Numbered from the stretch's first letter, positions 1 through 11,030 are shown. The stretch is 64,000 nucleotides of DNA from Myotis daubentonii (GCF_963259705.1 NC_081842.1:61206787-61270786); one strand, 5' to 3'. The notes: generated by a model from the sequence alone, not told the origin. Numbers and translations: made by a program.

Positions 1-479
1 TGCTTGAAGCAATAGAATGTGGGGAAGTGACACTGGGTCAGTCCTGGGCCTGAATCATAACAAGGCCTGGGAGCTTCTGCTTCTCCACTTTGGGGAGCCC
101 GACATCACCATGTGAGAACGTCTGGCTACCCTGCCGGGGGGGGGGGGGGGGGGCGGGCCATGCAATAAGGCCATGTGGAGAGAGAGAACCCTGAGATGAC
201 ACACATGAGAGAGACCCAGCTGCTCCAGGCTTCCAGCCATGCCCCCCGAGCTCAGCACATGTGAGGGAGCCCTCTGAGATGTCTCAGCCCAGGTAAGCAT
301 CCACCTGAAGCCATTTGGAGCGGAAGAACTCCCAGCTGAGCCCTGCACCAAGCCCCAAGTGGGCAGGAAAATGGCAGTGACTAGGTGACTGGTGTGTGCC
401 AGCCAGGTCTCTCTTTTATGTGAATTTCATGACGAGTTAGGCTGTGCTGACCTGAGGTGACACCTGCCCTCGCTGTGCT

Positions 480-674
480 GGGTGGCAGCTGGACACTGGA
501 AAACCATGGGAGCAGGTTCTCCCCTGGAGCCCCCAGAAGGAGCCAGCCTGGCAATGCTCCGGTTTTAGCCCAGGGACGCTGGCTTTGGACTGCGAACATC
601 CAGAACTGCAAGACACTGAATTTTGTATTGTTTAAGCCACCAAGTGTGTGGTATGATTTTTGTAAATGTCATGT
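480..674 (+). repeat. MaLR-like LTR relic
   Basis: The stretch CCAGAACTGCAAGACACTG, then TGTTTAAGCCACCAAGTGTG and GTATGATTTTTGT, follows the 3' part of MLT-type mammalian LTRs (TTTAAGCCACC...GTGGTA). Old and diverged. Positions 1-480, with an 18-G run at 136-153, may belong to the same or another LTR; I cannot place them. Confidence 0.45.
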
Positions 675-797
675 TTAACCCATGGACCAGGAGGTCACGG
701 TTCCATTCCTGGTCAGGGCTCATGCCTGAGTTTTGTGCTCGATCCCTAGTAGGGCATGAGCAGGAGCAGCTGATCGATGATGTTTCTCCCATCATTG

Positions 798-839
<42 letters not shown>

Positions 840-878
840 TCCTCTCTCTGAAATAAATAAAAATTTATTTTTAAACAT
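675..878 (+). repeat. Ves SINE, 5'-eroded
   Basis: tRNA-derived Ves body: remnant B box (GGTTCCATTCCTGG), CAGGAGCAGCTGATCGATG, a CT-repeat at 800-837, and AAATAAATAAAAATTTA tail. The tRNA head and A box are degraded. Confidence 0.75.
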
Positions 879-1341
879 TTTTGCTTTTTGTTGTGATAAT
901 GGAGAAAAGTTCCATCTTCACAATTGTCGAGGATGTTGTCAGACAAGCACACCTCTACCAAGATTCTGTCACATGAGTCTTCTTATCTGAAAGAATGTTC
1001 CAGAGACTGAGTTCTGGCTCCACACATTTCAATTCTCATTCCCCTCCTTCAGCCTGACACCACAGGGTGAGCTGATCCTGTGAGCACCTCCAGCCCTGCG
1101 TCTCCCTGTCATGACGGCGGATGACCAGGTGGTGCGGGCCATCCTGGAGCCCGTTTCTGCACTGGACGGCTAGCAGGAATGAGCTCACATGCAAGCACAT
1201 GGAAACACACAAGCTAAATGTACCTCCAGCTCAGCTGCCTTTAGCCTGATGTCCGGTTGCCCATGGCCATCCCACCACAACTTGACAGTGGAAGTAAAAA
1301 TTAATCCAAAGCCCACTGTGGTTAACTATCATACTTTTTAA

Positions 1342-2536
1342 TCCTATCTAATAAAAGAGAAACATGGTAATTAGCCATACATCCGCTACCATTCCCATTG
1401 GCTAATCAGGGTGATATGCAAATTAACTGCCAGCCAACATGGCAGCCGACAGCCAGGCAGCTTGAAGTGAACATGAAGCTTGCTTGCTTCAGTGACGGAG
1501 GACTCCAATGTTCCCCACCTGCCGCTGCCGGCCTCTGAGCTTGCAGTTTGAAACATTGTTACAAATATAGAAGCTAAACAAAACCCCAGAAACCTGCTTT
1601 CAGCCAGCCGGGATCTCAGAGCTGGAGTTGAAACAGTGTTTTGATTACAGAACCCAAACAAACCAGATACCTGCTTTCAGCAGCGGAGGCCTAAGAGCTG
1701 GAGCCAAGCCTCAGAGCTAAAGCTGGCCCAGAATAAAAAAGAAAAAGAAAAAAAGGAGCGCTTGGGAGCTTCAGTCACCTGCCAGCCTGAAAACAGCCCT
1801 CAGACCCTCACCCAGACTTGCCAGACACCCCAGTGGGGACCCCCACCCTGATCCAGGACACCCTTCAGGGCAAACCAGCCAGCCCCCACCCGTGTACCAG
1901 GCCTCTATCCTGTATTGTAAAAGGGTAATATGCCTCCCAGCACCGGGATCAGCGGAGCTGCGAGGCCTCCTGGCACTGGGATCAGCGTGACAGAGGGCAG
2001 CGCCCAAAACCCCAGATCGCCCTGCAGCTCTGTGTGTGACAGGGTGCGGCGCCCCAACCCCCTGATCCGCCCTGCTCTGTTCATGACAGGGGGGAGCTCC
2101 TCAACCCCCTGATGGACCCTGCTCTGTGCGTGACAGGGGGCAGTGCCCCAACCCTCTGATTGGCCCTGCTCTGTGCGTGATGGGGGTGGCGCCGCAAACT
2201 CCCCATCGACCCTGCCTTGAATGTGATGGGGGCGGCGCCCCAACCCCCCAATCGGCCCTACCCTGAGTGTGACTGAGGGTGGCATCACAACCTCCTGATC
2301 CGCTCTGCTCTGTGCATGACAGGGGGCGGTGCCCCAACTCCCCAATCAGCCCTGCTCTGAGCCCGACCAGGGGCTGCACCTAGGGATTGGGCCTGCTCTC
2401 TGCCACCTGGGAGCAGGCCTAAGCCAGCAGGACGTTATCTCCCGAGGGAGGGGTCCCAGACTGCGAGAGGGCACAGGCCGGGCTGAGGGACCCCCCTCCA
2501 CCCGAGTGCACAAATTTTTGTGCACCGGGCCTCTAG
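1342..2536 (+). mobile_element. Non-autonomous HeliBat H1, 1.2 kb
   Basis: Inserted between host A and T. The 5' end is TCCTATCTAATAAAAGAG; the 3' end has the hairpin GTGCACAAA-TT-TTTGTGCAC (2506-2525) then CGGGCCTCTAG. No Rep/helicase coding. The interior has an inverted CCAAT box (ATTGGCTAATCAG) near 1398, a gene-like unique part to about 1760, and a GC-rich degenerate array of about 47-60 bp units (1930-2350, CCCTGCTCTGTGYGTGACAG). Open frames across the array are artefacts of the repeats. Paralogue of H12 (51852-53288). Confidence 0.9.
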
Positions 2537-3108
2537 TATTTCATAAAAAACGTATGACCCAGTGGAGGAGCCCGTGTAAGTGAGGGGCCCAGAGCCTTGG
2601 CTTCGTTCGCGTAAATCCACCTCTGCCTGGGTTCTGTTGTGCCTATGCACTCAGCCACAGGAGCCGCTGGAGTCTCCGGGGAGATGCCCGCTCAGACAGC
2701 AGCGCCGCCTTTCCTGCTCAGCCTCCTCTGTGTTACGTCTGGTTGTTGATGTCAGGCCCAAATGCCTATGAAAGTGGCAAAGCAAGAAGTCTCCAGAGAG
2801 GCCCTCCCACTGACCTGCAGGGCAGGATTGTCGGCCCTGCCCTTAACCGTGTGCTGTCATTGACCCTGCCTGCCTCCCGGCCACACTGGGAACTCTGTGT
2901 CCGTGATTGAGTGGCAAGGATTGAACCCACTCTTCCCTCTGGTAGCTCTGAAGAGAGCAGAGTGAACGCTGGCCAGAAGAGAATGCGAGTTAAAGTGAGA
3001 CCTGGGGTTTTGAAAAGATACCCATCAAATAAGCTTTTATTTTTAGCACAGGGATGAAAGAAAGCTTTTGATAGAAAAAGGAATTTCTCCCCCCACCATG
3101 GTATAGAG
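2537..3108. other. Unassigned intergenic DNA
   Basis: Single-copy-looking sequence without recognisable exon, promoter or repeat. A GC-rich first half gives way to AT-rich sequence near 3010. Confidence 0.4.
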
Positions 3109-3342
3109 CAGTGATGGCGAACCTATGACACGCGTGTCAGAGGTGACATGCGAACTCATTTTTTGGTTGATTTTTCTTTGTTAAATGGCATTTAAATATA
3201 TAAAATAAATATCAAAACTATAAGTCTTTGTTTTACTATGGTTGCAAATATCAAAAAATTTCTACATGTGACACGGCACCAGAGTTAGGTTAGGGTTTTT
3301 CAAAATGCTGACACGCCGAGCTCAAAAGGTTCGCCATCACTG
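3109..3342 (+). mobile_element. Non-autonomous hAT (family A), copy 1
   Basis: Terminal inverted repeats CAGTGATGGCGAACCT and AGGTTCGCCATCACTG. The 8-bp flanks GTATAGAG and GATTAGAG are an eroded target duplication (6 of 8). No transposase. Copies 13693-13925 and 45967-46182 are in the opposite orientation. Confidence 0.88.
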
Positions 3343-3886
3343 GATTAGAGATATAAAGCGAATGGAGATCAGTTGCACAACAATGTAAGTATATATAACA
3401 TTACTGAATTGTACACTTAAAAATGGTTAAGTGCACAATGTTATGTGCTATTTTACCACAATTTAAAAAATAACATCACTTGTGACTAAATAAATGTTGA
3501 TCGAGTAACTAAAGAATATTAAAAGGGAAGCTGAAGTGTTAGTGCTATGAGTGCCCACATGTCTCCGCCTGGCCTGGCCCAGGAGGTCTCACACCCATGG
3601 AGGAGGCCGGGACATGGAGCCCGGAGAGCCTGGAGGAAGCAGGAGCCCGAGGCAGAGAAGCAGCAGAGAGGAAAGCAGCAGCAGCAGTGAGAAGCACTTC
3701 TGTGAGGAGTAACCCGGTGACCAGGCCAGTTAAGCTGTATTTGATCCCACTTGACCTCAGTTTTTAGCCACAGTTGAATCCCCGTGAGGCTGTGCCCTGG
3801 GCAGTGGTTGACTGTTGCCTTCTTTCTCCTGTGTCTGCTGCAGAATCCCCATGGCTGTGGGGCACCCAGAGCTGCTTACAGGCTGA

Positions 3887-4025
3887 GACAGGGATTCTCC
3901 AACTTGACTGTGCATACCAGTCACCTGGGCCTGGTCAGACGCACACTGCAGTCCCTAGGTCTGGGCTGGGCCTGAACTCCCACCTTTCCAACATTCTGAC
4001 GCTGTGGTCTGGAGGGCCCACTTGG
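3887..4025. mobile_element. MER5-type hAT-Charlie relic
   Basis: CAGGGATTCTCCAACTTGAC, then CAGTCACCTGG and a GC-rich middle resemble the MER5A/B consensus (TTCTCAAACTT...ATCACCTGG). Diverged; the family assignment is from memory. Confidence 0.5.
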
Positions 4026-5927
4026 AATATCAAGGATCTGGGAATCCAGCTACCCATCAGGGAATCGGCCACACACAAAAAGGTTGTGAGGGAGATAACC
4101 GAGGGCAGGCAGAGTGCAGGCAGAGGATACGGCCACAGAAAAATTGTGAGGATCCGGGAAATAAACTGATCACACAGGCATGTGAAATGACTGGCATCAC
4201 AAATTGTTGTTGAAAGTCAGTATACACCTGGGGGTGACAGAAACAGCCCTTCCCAGGAAAGGGGTGTGCAGGGGAGATGCAGGTAACATTTGATTCTCAA
4301 ATGGGTCCATTCAAAAGGCTTTGGACCCAGGTCACAGAGATTAGGGGAAGGAGAAAGTGGGCAATTTGGAGTTGAAGCAACAAAGGGTCTAAGTGAAAAG
4401 GGGAAAATGGTAGAAAATAATGATTTTAGTGATAGAAACTATTGGAAACAGCAGGATTATAAAATGTGCCCACATATGTTTTATATATGTCTTATGAGTA
4501 TATACATAATATGCATATATCTATACACATCAATATATATGAATGTGTGTGTAGCAGAACTTCTATATACGTATAATAAATACGTATACCAGAGGATAAA
4601 GAGGAAGCAAAGCAGGTAAAGGGAAATTACATACGAATTGAATTTCTAGAAGTCAACAGTGAAGCTTATAAAACTGTTGACTTTGTTTAATGAAGGGAGA
4701 AGCTTGGTTAATTCATTAACTCGCATTACACAGGTTTTGATGTTTACAAAATGATTTCAAAATCATCATTTCCTTTCGAGCTGCCTGTGAGGTCGTCAGA
4801 GCAGACCTATCTCTAGTTGAGCAGGGCGGGGCAGCTCTGATTTTCCCTTTCACACATGAAGAAATTGGGGCTTTGATGTGTGTCCACATCAGGAAGGCTC
4901 TAAGTGAGAGAATGTCTTTTCTTTCTCCTTTATTGTGAGTCTTCCTATTGTGCACGTCCCATGTCAATTAAATTTCTGTCACAAAACTCATGGGGATAGG
5001 ATGAGGTCATATATTTTAACATTTTTTTGAAGTGGGTCAAATATTGTGAGCAAAAGTCTCCCCTTCCTTGGTCCTGGCTGGGAGAAACCGAGAGGAAACT
5101 AGGAGAGCAGGAGTCGCATTGTATGAATCCAAACATGAGCGGCCAGCTGTTACCTTCAGGTGGCCATAAAGGAAAGTTGGCCTTTGTGTTTCCCGAGACG
5201 TAGTCATCAGTTCCAAGAGGTCAGAAAGTTCATTCCTCGACTGGATCAGGGTTGAGAGCTGGGGTCAGCGCAATTCTAAAGTACACCCTGTGCCCTCTCC
5301 CAATATTTAACAGGGTGCACTGACCTCTGATTGAACTCCCTGTCTCCCACATGCCTGTGTAGTGCTCTTATTGCCTACGGCTTTGTAGTTGGACTCCTTA
5401 TTTGGAATTCATAGAGACTCAGGAGGATTGTTTCATATACTACATAAGGAGTTTAAATCTGTATCTTCATCTTAATTTTCAGTTGGATATTTAGTTTGTT
5501 ATTTCAATGTTTCGCAGACAGTCAGGAGGTATGAGAGATTGATGAGCAAGTCCTGGGTGCAGTCCCCTTCCAATCACACCACCTAGAAGGCCCCTGTATG
5601 CAAGAAGAGTCCCACACACATTTATATGTCCTTCCTAGGTTGTGACTAGGGCACAACCCCAGCCTCAAAGAATCCTGCAGAAAAGTCTCCAAGAAATATG
5701 AGTTCACAGCATGTAATAAAAACAGATGAAAATCAGGAGCATGACAAGAATACCTAAGGCATCTAAGTGTAAATGGTATCCCCAGAATTGTGCCATGTAC
5801 AACCCACACAGCTACGTCAGCTCTGAGACTAATCTTTCTCATGGCTGTTATTCAGCATTGTGTTGGAAGGCTACGAAAGACATATATTAGGTTGTGTAAA
5901 GACTAGAGAGGAAAGAAACTCTTGTTA
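4026..5927. other. Unassigned intergenic DNA
   Basis: No supported gene or recent mobile element. 4480-4580 is a TA-rich purine/pyrimidine-mixed stretch. Small open frames show no family resemblance or splice-site support. Confidence 0.4.
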
Positions 5928-6577
5928 TCAACACTAATAAAAGAGAAAAATGGTAATTGGCGTACGAGCTACCCTTTTCATTGGCTAATCAGGGCTATAT
6001 GCAAATTAACTGCCAACTAAGATTGGCAGTTAACTGCCAACTAAGATTGGCAGTTAACTGCCAACAAGATGGCGGTTAATTTGCATATGTAGGCACAATG
6101 CAGGGAGGCGAAAGGGAAAGCAGGAAGAAGCCCCCTGCCACTGACAGTGATCTGAAACCTAGGGGGGAGCTAAGAGCTGGGGGGGCAGGGCAAAGGCGGC
6201 CCTGGGGCCCCCCAGCCATGATTGGAGAATGAGGTGCCTTTTCCGCCCTGGCCAGTGATAGCAGGAAGTAGGGGTGGAGCCAGCGATGGGAGCTGGGCAC
6301 GGTCGAAGCTGGCAGTCCCAGGAGCTAGGGGTCCCTTGCCTGGGCCTAAAGCGAAGCCCACGATCGCGGGGCCGCTGCAGCTGCAGGTCCCTGCTGCCTG
6401 GGCCGGACGCCTAGGCCAGAGGGGTCAGGCCTGGGCAAGGGGCCGATCCTGCGATTGGAGGGTGATGGAGGTCAACGCCTGAGGGCTCCCAGTATGTGAG
6501 AGGGGGCAGGCTGGGCTGAGGGACACTCCCCCCCACACACACACCCAGTGCACGAATTTTGTGCACTGGGCCCCTAG
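5928..6577 (+). mobile_element. Non-autonomous HeliBat H2
   Basis: 5' end TCAACACTAATAAAAGAG after host A; 3' hairpin GTGCACGAATTTTGTGCAC (6549-6567) then TGGGCCCCTAG and host T. Shares its 5' third with H1 and H12, including inverted CCAAT (ATTGGCTAATCAG) and a YY1-like CAAGATGGCGG at 6065-6075. A 24-bp duplication with internal inverted symmetry lies at 6008-6062. Confidence 0.9.
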
Positions 6578-6590
6578 TAAATATATAATA

Positions 6591-6777
6591 CTAGAGGCCC
6601 AGTGCACAAAATTTGTGCACAGTTAGGGTCCCTAGTGGCTGCTGGTTGTTGGCAGGGGCCTTCCTTTGCTCTGCGCCTCCCCCTAGTGGTCAGTTCATGT
6701 CATAGCAAGCAATTGAACTCCCAGTTAGTCAAACTCCCGAGGGAACACTTTGCATATTAGGCTTTTATACATATAGA
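6591..6777 (-). mobile_element. Short HeliBat H3, tail-to-tail with H2
   Basis: 187 bp. Read on the minus strand it starts TCTATATGTATAAAAGCCT, contains TAATATGCAAA and ends in a GTGCACAAATTTTGTGCAC hairpin and GGGCCTCTAG. Only 13 bp separate its 3' end from that of H2. Confidence 0.88.
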
Positions 6778-7564
6778 TGGTTGTGTACCAAGAAATTCCA
6801 AAGGAATCAACTGATAAACTCTTGCAACTATTAAGAGAATTCTGTAAGGTGACCAGACAAAATATCAAAACACAAAATAGATTTCCTATAAATCAGTAAA
6901 AAATCAATTAGAACAGTAAAACTATAATGGATATTGACTCAGGAATCGAAAATAAATACAGAAGAATAGAGTATCTAGCAACAGACATATAAAAGTGAGA
7001 ACACCCAACTGAAATACATGTCAGAGGTGACATTTCAAATGAACAGGAAAAGGACAGACATTTCAATAAATGCTATTGGGATAATTCAGAGAAGTAAGTT
7101 CCAGGTAGACTGAAGATGTATTTTTTAAAATTATAAAAGTATTAGAGGAGAGTATGCCAAAATGTCATCAGAAGCTTGGAAGTTGAGATTACTTTCTTCA
7201 ATAAGACCCTAAGAGCAAAACTAATAAAGGAAAAAAATGAATAACTTCAACTATATCAAAACAACAATAGCATAACAATAATAGTAAATACTTCTGTTAA
7301 CTAAAAGCAGAATGTTAACAAAGTTTAAAAAACAAATTACAGACTTAGAATATTCAGCATTAGTATTAGTATTAAGAAAAAATTAATACTAAAGAATTAG
7401 TATTAAGAAAAAATATGAAATTCCTACAAATGAATAGAAAAAGATAACCCAACATAAATGAGTTAAGGGTATGAATAAGCAATTAAGAAGAGGAAATATA
7501 ATGGCTAAGAATTATATTAAAAGGTGTCCAAGAATTGCATAAAAATATGCCCAACTTCATTAGT

Positions 7565-7928
7565 TGTTGACTTGTGTCCCCCAGTACCTCAGGATGTGAC
7601 AGTTTTTGGAGAAAGGGCCTTTAAAGAGGTAATTAAGCTCAAGTTGAGTCATCAGGATGTACCCTAATCCAATATGACTGGTGTCCTTGTAAGAGGTGTT
7701 TCACAAAGAGTAACACCAGGGATGCACTCACACAGAGGAAAGGCCATGTGAGGACATAGCTAGAAGACAGTCGTCTGCAAGCCAAGGAGAGAGGCCTCAG
7801 AAGAAACCAAACCTTCGGACACCTTCATCTTGGACTTCCAGCCTCCAGAACTAGAGAAAATAAGCTTATATTATGTAAGCCATCCCACCTATGGTATTTT
7901 ATTATGGCAGCCCTGGAAAACTAATACA
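7565..7928 (+). mobile_element. MLT1-like MaLR solo LTR with 5-bp target duplication
   Basis: Starts TGTTGACTTGTGTCCCCCAG and ends CCCTGGAAAACTAATACA, with CATCTTGGACTTCCAGCC and CCAGAACTAGAGAAAATAAGC in between, the typical MLT1 3' landmarks. Flanked by TTAGT on both sides (7560-7564, 7929-7933), the length expected for ERVL-MaLR. Confidence 0.8.
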
Positions 7929-8173
7929 TTAGTAATCAGGGAAATTTAAGTATTTTAAAAATGGGTTACGATTTTCACTCATCCAACTGGAAAAATAATA
8001 ACATATTTAATAAATAGCAAGCATCAGCGTGTGAAGGAGTACTAACTAGTGTCCTCTGCTGGTGGGAGTATAAACTGGTACAGACACTGTGCAGGGCTAT
8101 TCAACAATATCTAAAATTAAAATGCACACATCTCATGATGTAGCAATTCAATGTCTCAGCATATCCTCTAGAA

Positions 8174-8385
8174 CAGCAGTTCTCAACCTGTGGGTTGTGA
8201 CCCCTTTGGCGGTCGAAAGACCCTTTCACAGGGGTCGCCTAAGACCATCCTGCATATCAGATATTTACATTACAATTCATAACAGTAGCAACATTACAGT
8301 TATGAAGTAGCAACGAAAATAATTTTATGGTTGGGTCACAACATGAGGAACTGTATTTAAAGGGCCAGAAGGTTGAGAACCACTG
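8174..8385 (-). mobile_element. SPIN non-autonomous hAT, copy 1
   Basis: Termini CAGCAGTTCTCAACCTGTGG and GGTTGAGAACCACTG. The interior (ATAAAATTATTTTCGTTGCTACTTC on the other strand, CTGATATGCAGGATGGTCTTAGG junction) matches the short, internally deleted SPIN form. The left flank CTCTAGAA carries the CTAG core typical of SPIN targets; the right copy is lost. Confidence 0.9.
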
Positions 8386-8470
8386 CAAAACACTTGCACA
8401 TGGGCACAAGAAAGTATATCCGACGAGGTCATTGTAGCATTTTGGTGGAATCTTGGAAACAGCTTACATG

Positions 8471-8885
8471 TCCTATGTAATAAAAGGGTAATATGCAAAT
8501 CGACTGAATGGTGGAACGACCAGTCGCTATGATGCACACTGACCACCAGGGGGCAGACACTCAATCCAGGAGCTGTGCCCTGGTGGTCAGTGCGCTCCCA
8601 CAGGGGGAGTGCGCTCTGCCAGAAGCTGGGCGAGCACAGCAGTGGTGGCAGGAGCCTCTTCTGCCTCCCAGGCAGGGCTAAGGAGCAGCGAGCAGGTGGG
8701 CGGTAAAGAGCGAGGGCTCCCGGACCACGAGAGGGATGTCCGACTGCTGGCTTAAGCCTACTCCCCACCGGGGAGCAGGCGGACATCCCCCAAGGAGTCC
8801 CAGACTGAGAGAGGGTGCAGGCCGGGCTGAGGGGACCCTCCCCCCCACCACCGAGTGCACAAATGTTCGTGCACCAGGCCTCTAG
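8471..8885 (+). mobile_element. HeliBat H4
   Basis: 5' TCCTATGTAATAAAAGGGTAATATGCAAATCGACTG; 3' hairpin GTGCACAAATGTTCGTGCAC (8854-8873) then CAGGCCTCTAG. The body has CTATGATGCACACTGACCACCAGGGGGCAG, common to this subfamily. Non-coding: the long minus-strand open frame across it crosses three different repeats. Confidence 0.9.
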
Positions 8886-9260
8886 TCTATGAATAAGGTA
8901 ATGGCTAAATATTAGTAAAAGGATTGTACGCTGTGGAGTACCGTGTAGATATAGATGTGGACAGTATCCATATGGAATATGGATATGGGAAGTTTGTTGA
9001 GTGGGAAAACAGAATGAGAATATGACAACTAGTTTATTAGTACCTATAAGTATATGTGAAAGCAAACAAGACCATCTGGCAATAAATATACCAAATGGTT
9101 ATAGGAGTTACTTTAGGGGAGGATGGCAGGATGGCTAAAGGAGAGTTCTACTATACCTCTACAGCTTTTTCATTCTTATAAGGAGTACGTCACAAGTTAT
9201 AATTTTATAAAGCTATTACCTAGTAATAATAGTTTAGTCAGCTTTGTGTTGTCGGTCACA

Positions 9261-9629
9261 TCCTATATAATAAAAGCATAATATGCAAACCGACTGAACA
9301 GCCAAACAGTGGAATGACCATCTAGACAACTATCTGGGATCTCGCTATGACACCCACTGGTGCCAGTGATTGGTCGGGGACTCAGCCATTGCCCCATGAT
9401 CACTCTGCAGAGGGAGGCCCAGGCCACTGGCCAGCAGGGTGATCAACTGGGGGGCTCCATGATTTCCCCAAAGAGGGTGGCCCAGGCCACCAGCCAGCAG
9501 GCTGTGGTGGGTGAGCAGGGCCTCTTTCTGCGAGGAAGCCCGGGTCCCAGGTGCCAGAGGGAAGCCGGTGCCAGCAGCTGGGGGAAGGAAGGCCTACTCT
9601 TGCACAAATTTTATGCATTTGGCCTCTAG
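9261..9629 (+). mobile_element. HeliBat H5
   Basis: Host A then TCCTATATAATAAAAGCATAATATGC; the 3' end is an eroded hairpin (TGCACAAATTTTATGCA) and TTGGCCTCTAG, then host T. The internal GGCCACTGGCCAGCAGGGTGATC is like other HeliBats. No coding. Confidence 0.88.
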
Positions 9630-9659
9630 TTTATTCCATAACAGGGGAATAGCTTGAGA

Positions 9660-10205
9660 CTAGGAGTTGGCAAACTTTTTCTCTATAGGGCCAAATAGTT
9701 AATATTTTGTGTTTTGGTAGCTACACTGTCTCTTTTGCAACTACTCAGTTCTGCTGTTGTAAAGAAAAAGCAACTATAAGTAATACATAATGAGTGAGCA
9801 ATAAAACTTGATTTATAAAAACAGCTAGGCCCTAACCGGTTTGGCCCAGTGGATAGAGCGTCAGCCTGTGGACTCAAGGGTCCCAGGTTCGATTCTGGTC
9901 AAGGGCATGTACCTTGGTTGCGGGCACATCCCCAGGAGGGAGTGTGCAGGAGGCAGCTGATCGATGTTTCTCTCTCATCGATGTTTCTAACTCAACTCTT
10001 TATCCCTCTCCCTTCCTCTCTGTAAAAAAGTCAATAAAATATATATATATTTTTGTTGTTCCTAAGGGCCTTCCGGGACGAGCCAGAAGACCTGCTGGAC
10101 AAATTCAAAAAGAGCTGTAAGCTAATAAAATATATTAAAAAAAATAACAACAGCTAGTGGGCTGGATTTGGCCTGTGAGCCATAGTTTGCAACTCTTGAT
10201 TTAGA
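9660..10205 (+). mobile_element. MER20-type hAT relic split by a SINE
   Basis: TTGGCAAACTTTTTCTCTATAGGGCCAAATAG at the left, and TGGGCTGGATTTGGCCTGTGAGCC...AGTTTGCAA at the right, are the two halves of a MER20-like element. The Ves SINE 9829-10148 was inserted into it, duplicating AACAGCTAG. Confidence 0.7.
9829..10148 (+). mobile_element. Ves SINE with a 3' transduced segment
   Basis: A full SINE (GCCCTAACCGGTTTGGCCCAG, B box GGTTCGATTCTGG, GATCGATGTTTCTCTCTC) runs to about 10052. About 95 bp of unrelated sequence follows, ending in AATAAAATATATT and an A-run. The target duplication AACAGCTAG (9820-9828 and 10149-10157) encloses both parts, so they arrived together. The extra part looks like a small exon: pyrimidine tract and AAG before GGCCTTCCGG, an open frame AFRDEPEDLLDKFKKS, and a donor-like GAGCT/GTAAGC. 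Confidence 0.75.
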
Positions 10206-10256
10206 CTGTTTATTATATAACTAAAGTTTTCTCAAGTTATTTATTGTATTTTAACT

Positions 10257-10658
10257 AGAGGCCCAATGCATGAATATCCGTGCATGAATAGGCCTTCCTT
10301 CCCCTCTTTGCCTGCACCGGCTTCCCTCTGGCACCTGGGACCCGGGCCTTCGCTCTGGCCGCCACCTTCCGACTTCACTCTGGGCTGGAGCTGCCTCCCT
10401 CCCGCTCCGGCCGACTCCATAGCCGCTGCTGAGCGGCCGGCCCTAGGCAACCAGCTGGGGCTTGCGGGAGACTTGGCTTCCTTTGTCGCTGGGGCGCTAA
10501 AGGAAGCCAAGCATCCCACCCGAAGGAAGCCAAGTGTCTCGCCCACTCTGGCTGGCTCTATGGCTCCAGCTGGTACTGCCATGTTTGTGGCTACAGGCAC
10601 CGCCATCTTTGTCGTGGGGTGATGGTTAGTTTGCATATTATCCTTTTATTAGTATAGA
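10257..10658 (-). mobile_element. HeliBat H6
   Basis: On the minus strand: host A, TCTATACTAATAAAAGGATAATATGC ... TGCACGGATATTCATGCA hairpin, GGGCCTCTAG. The middle is GC-rich (10340-10470) and gives long accidental open frames on both strands. Confidence 0.87.
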
Positions 10659-10829
10659 TATTTTTATTTATTTTATTTTTATATTATTATATGTATTTGT
10701 ATCATTGCATTAGTACTTGCTATATAACTAAGACATTTTAAATAAAAATGTTGGTGTATGGAAAAATTATCTTTCCTATTAACCAGCGAATTAAATAAGT
10801 ACTAGCCTCTGAGGCCTTGCTTAGAATAT

Positions 10830-11013
10830 ATATATATTTAATTGATTTCAGAGAGGAAGGGAGAGGGAGACAAACATCAATGATGAGAGAGAATCATTGA
10901 CTGGCTGTAGGGGGCTGAGCCCAAAATCCAGGCATGTACCCTGACCAGGAAATGAACCGTGACCTCCTGTCTCATAAGTTGACAGATGCTCAACCACTGA
11001 GCCACACTGGCTG
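10830..11013 (-). repeat. Ves SINE, minus
   Basis: Reverse-complement Ves: ATTGATTTCAGAGAGGAAGGGAG ... CCACTGAGCCACACTGGC. Flanked by GGCCTTGCTYAGAATAT on each side (one mismatch in 17 bp). The 3' tail is at the low-coordinate side. Confidence 0.85.
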
Positions 11014-11030
11014 GGCCTTGCTCAGAATAT

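Larger units (their letters stand above)
6778..9240 (+). repeat. Ancient L1 fragment, interrupted
   Basis: AT-rich, A-rich-sense sequence with eroded L1 ORF2 and 3'-UTR phrases (CTGGTGGGAGTATAAACTGG, AAATTAAAATGCACA, TTGTAGCATTTTGG). It is interrupted by an MLT1-like LTR (7565-7928), a SPIN element (8174-8385) and HeliBat H4 (8471-8885), giving the relative order of insertions. No frame survives. Confidence 0.6.

Noticed and set aside
1905..2379. Minus-strand open frames with repeating VTLRVGPIGGLG-like peptides
   Set aside because: Product of the HeliBat H1 tandem array.
8325..9065. 246-codon minus-strand open frame
   Set aside because: It runs through a SPIN end, old L1 and HeliBat H4, three unrelated repeats, so it is accidental.
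9829..9905. tRNA gene
   Set aside because: A and B boxes belong to tRNA-derived SINEs; no cloverleaf and no terminator for an independent tRNA at this or the other SINE loci.
10241..10636. Overlapping 131- and 118-codon frames on both strands
   Set aside because: GC-rich interior of HeliBat H6; no Rep or helicase motif and no host-gene similarity recognised.
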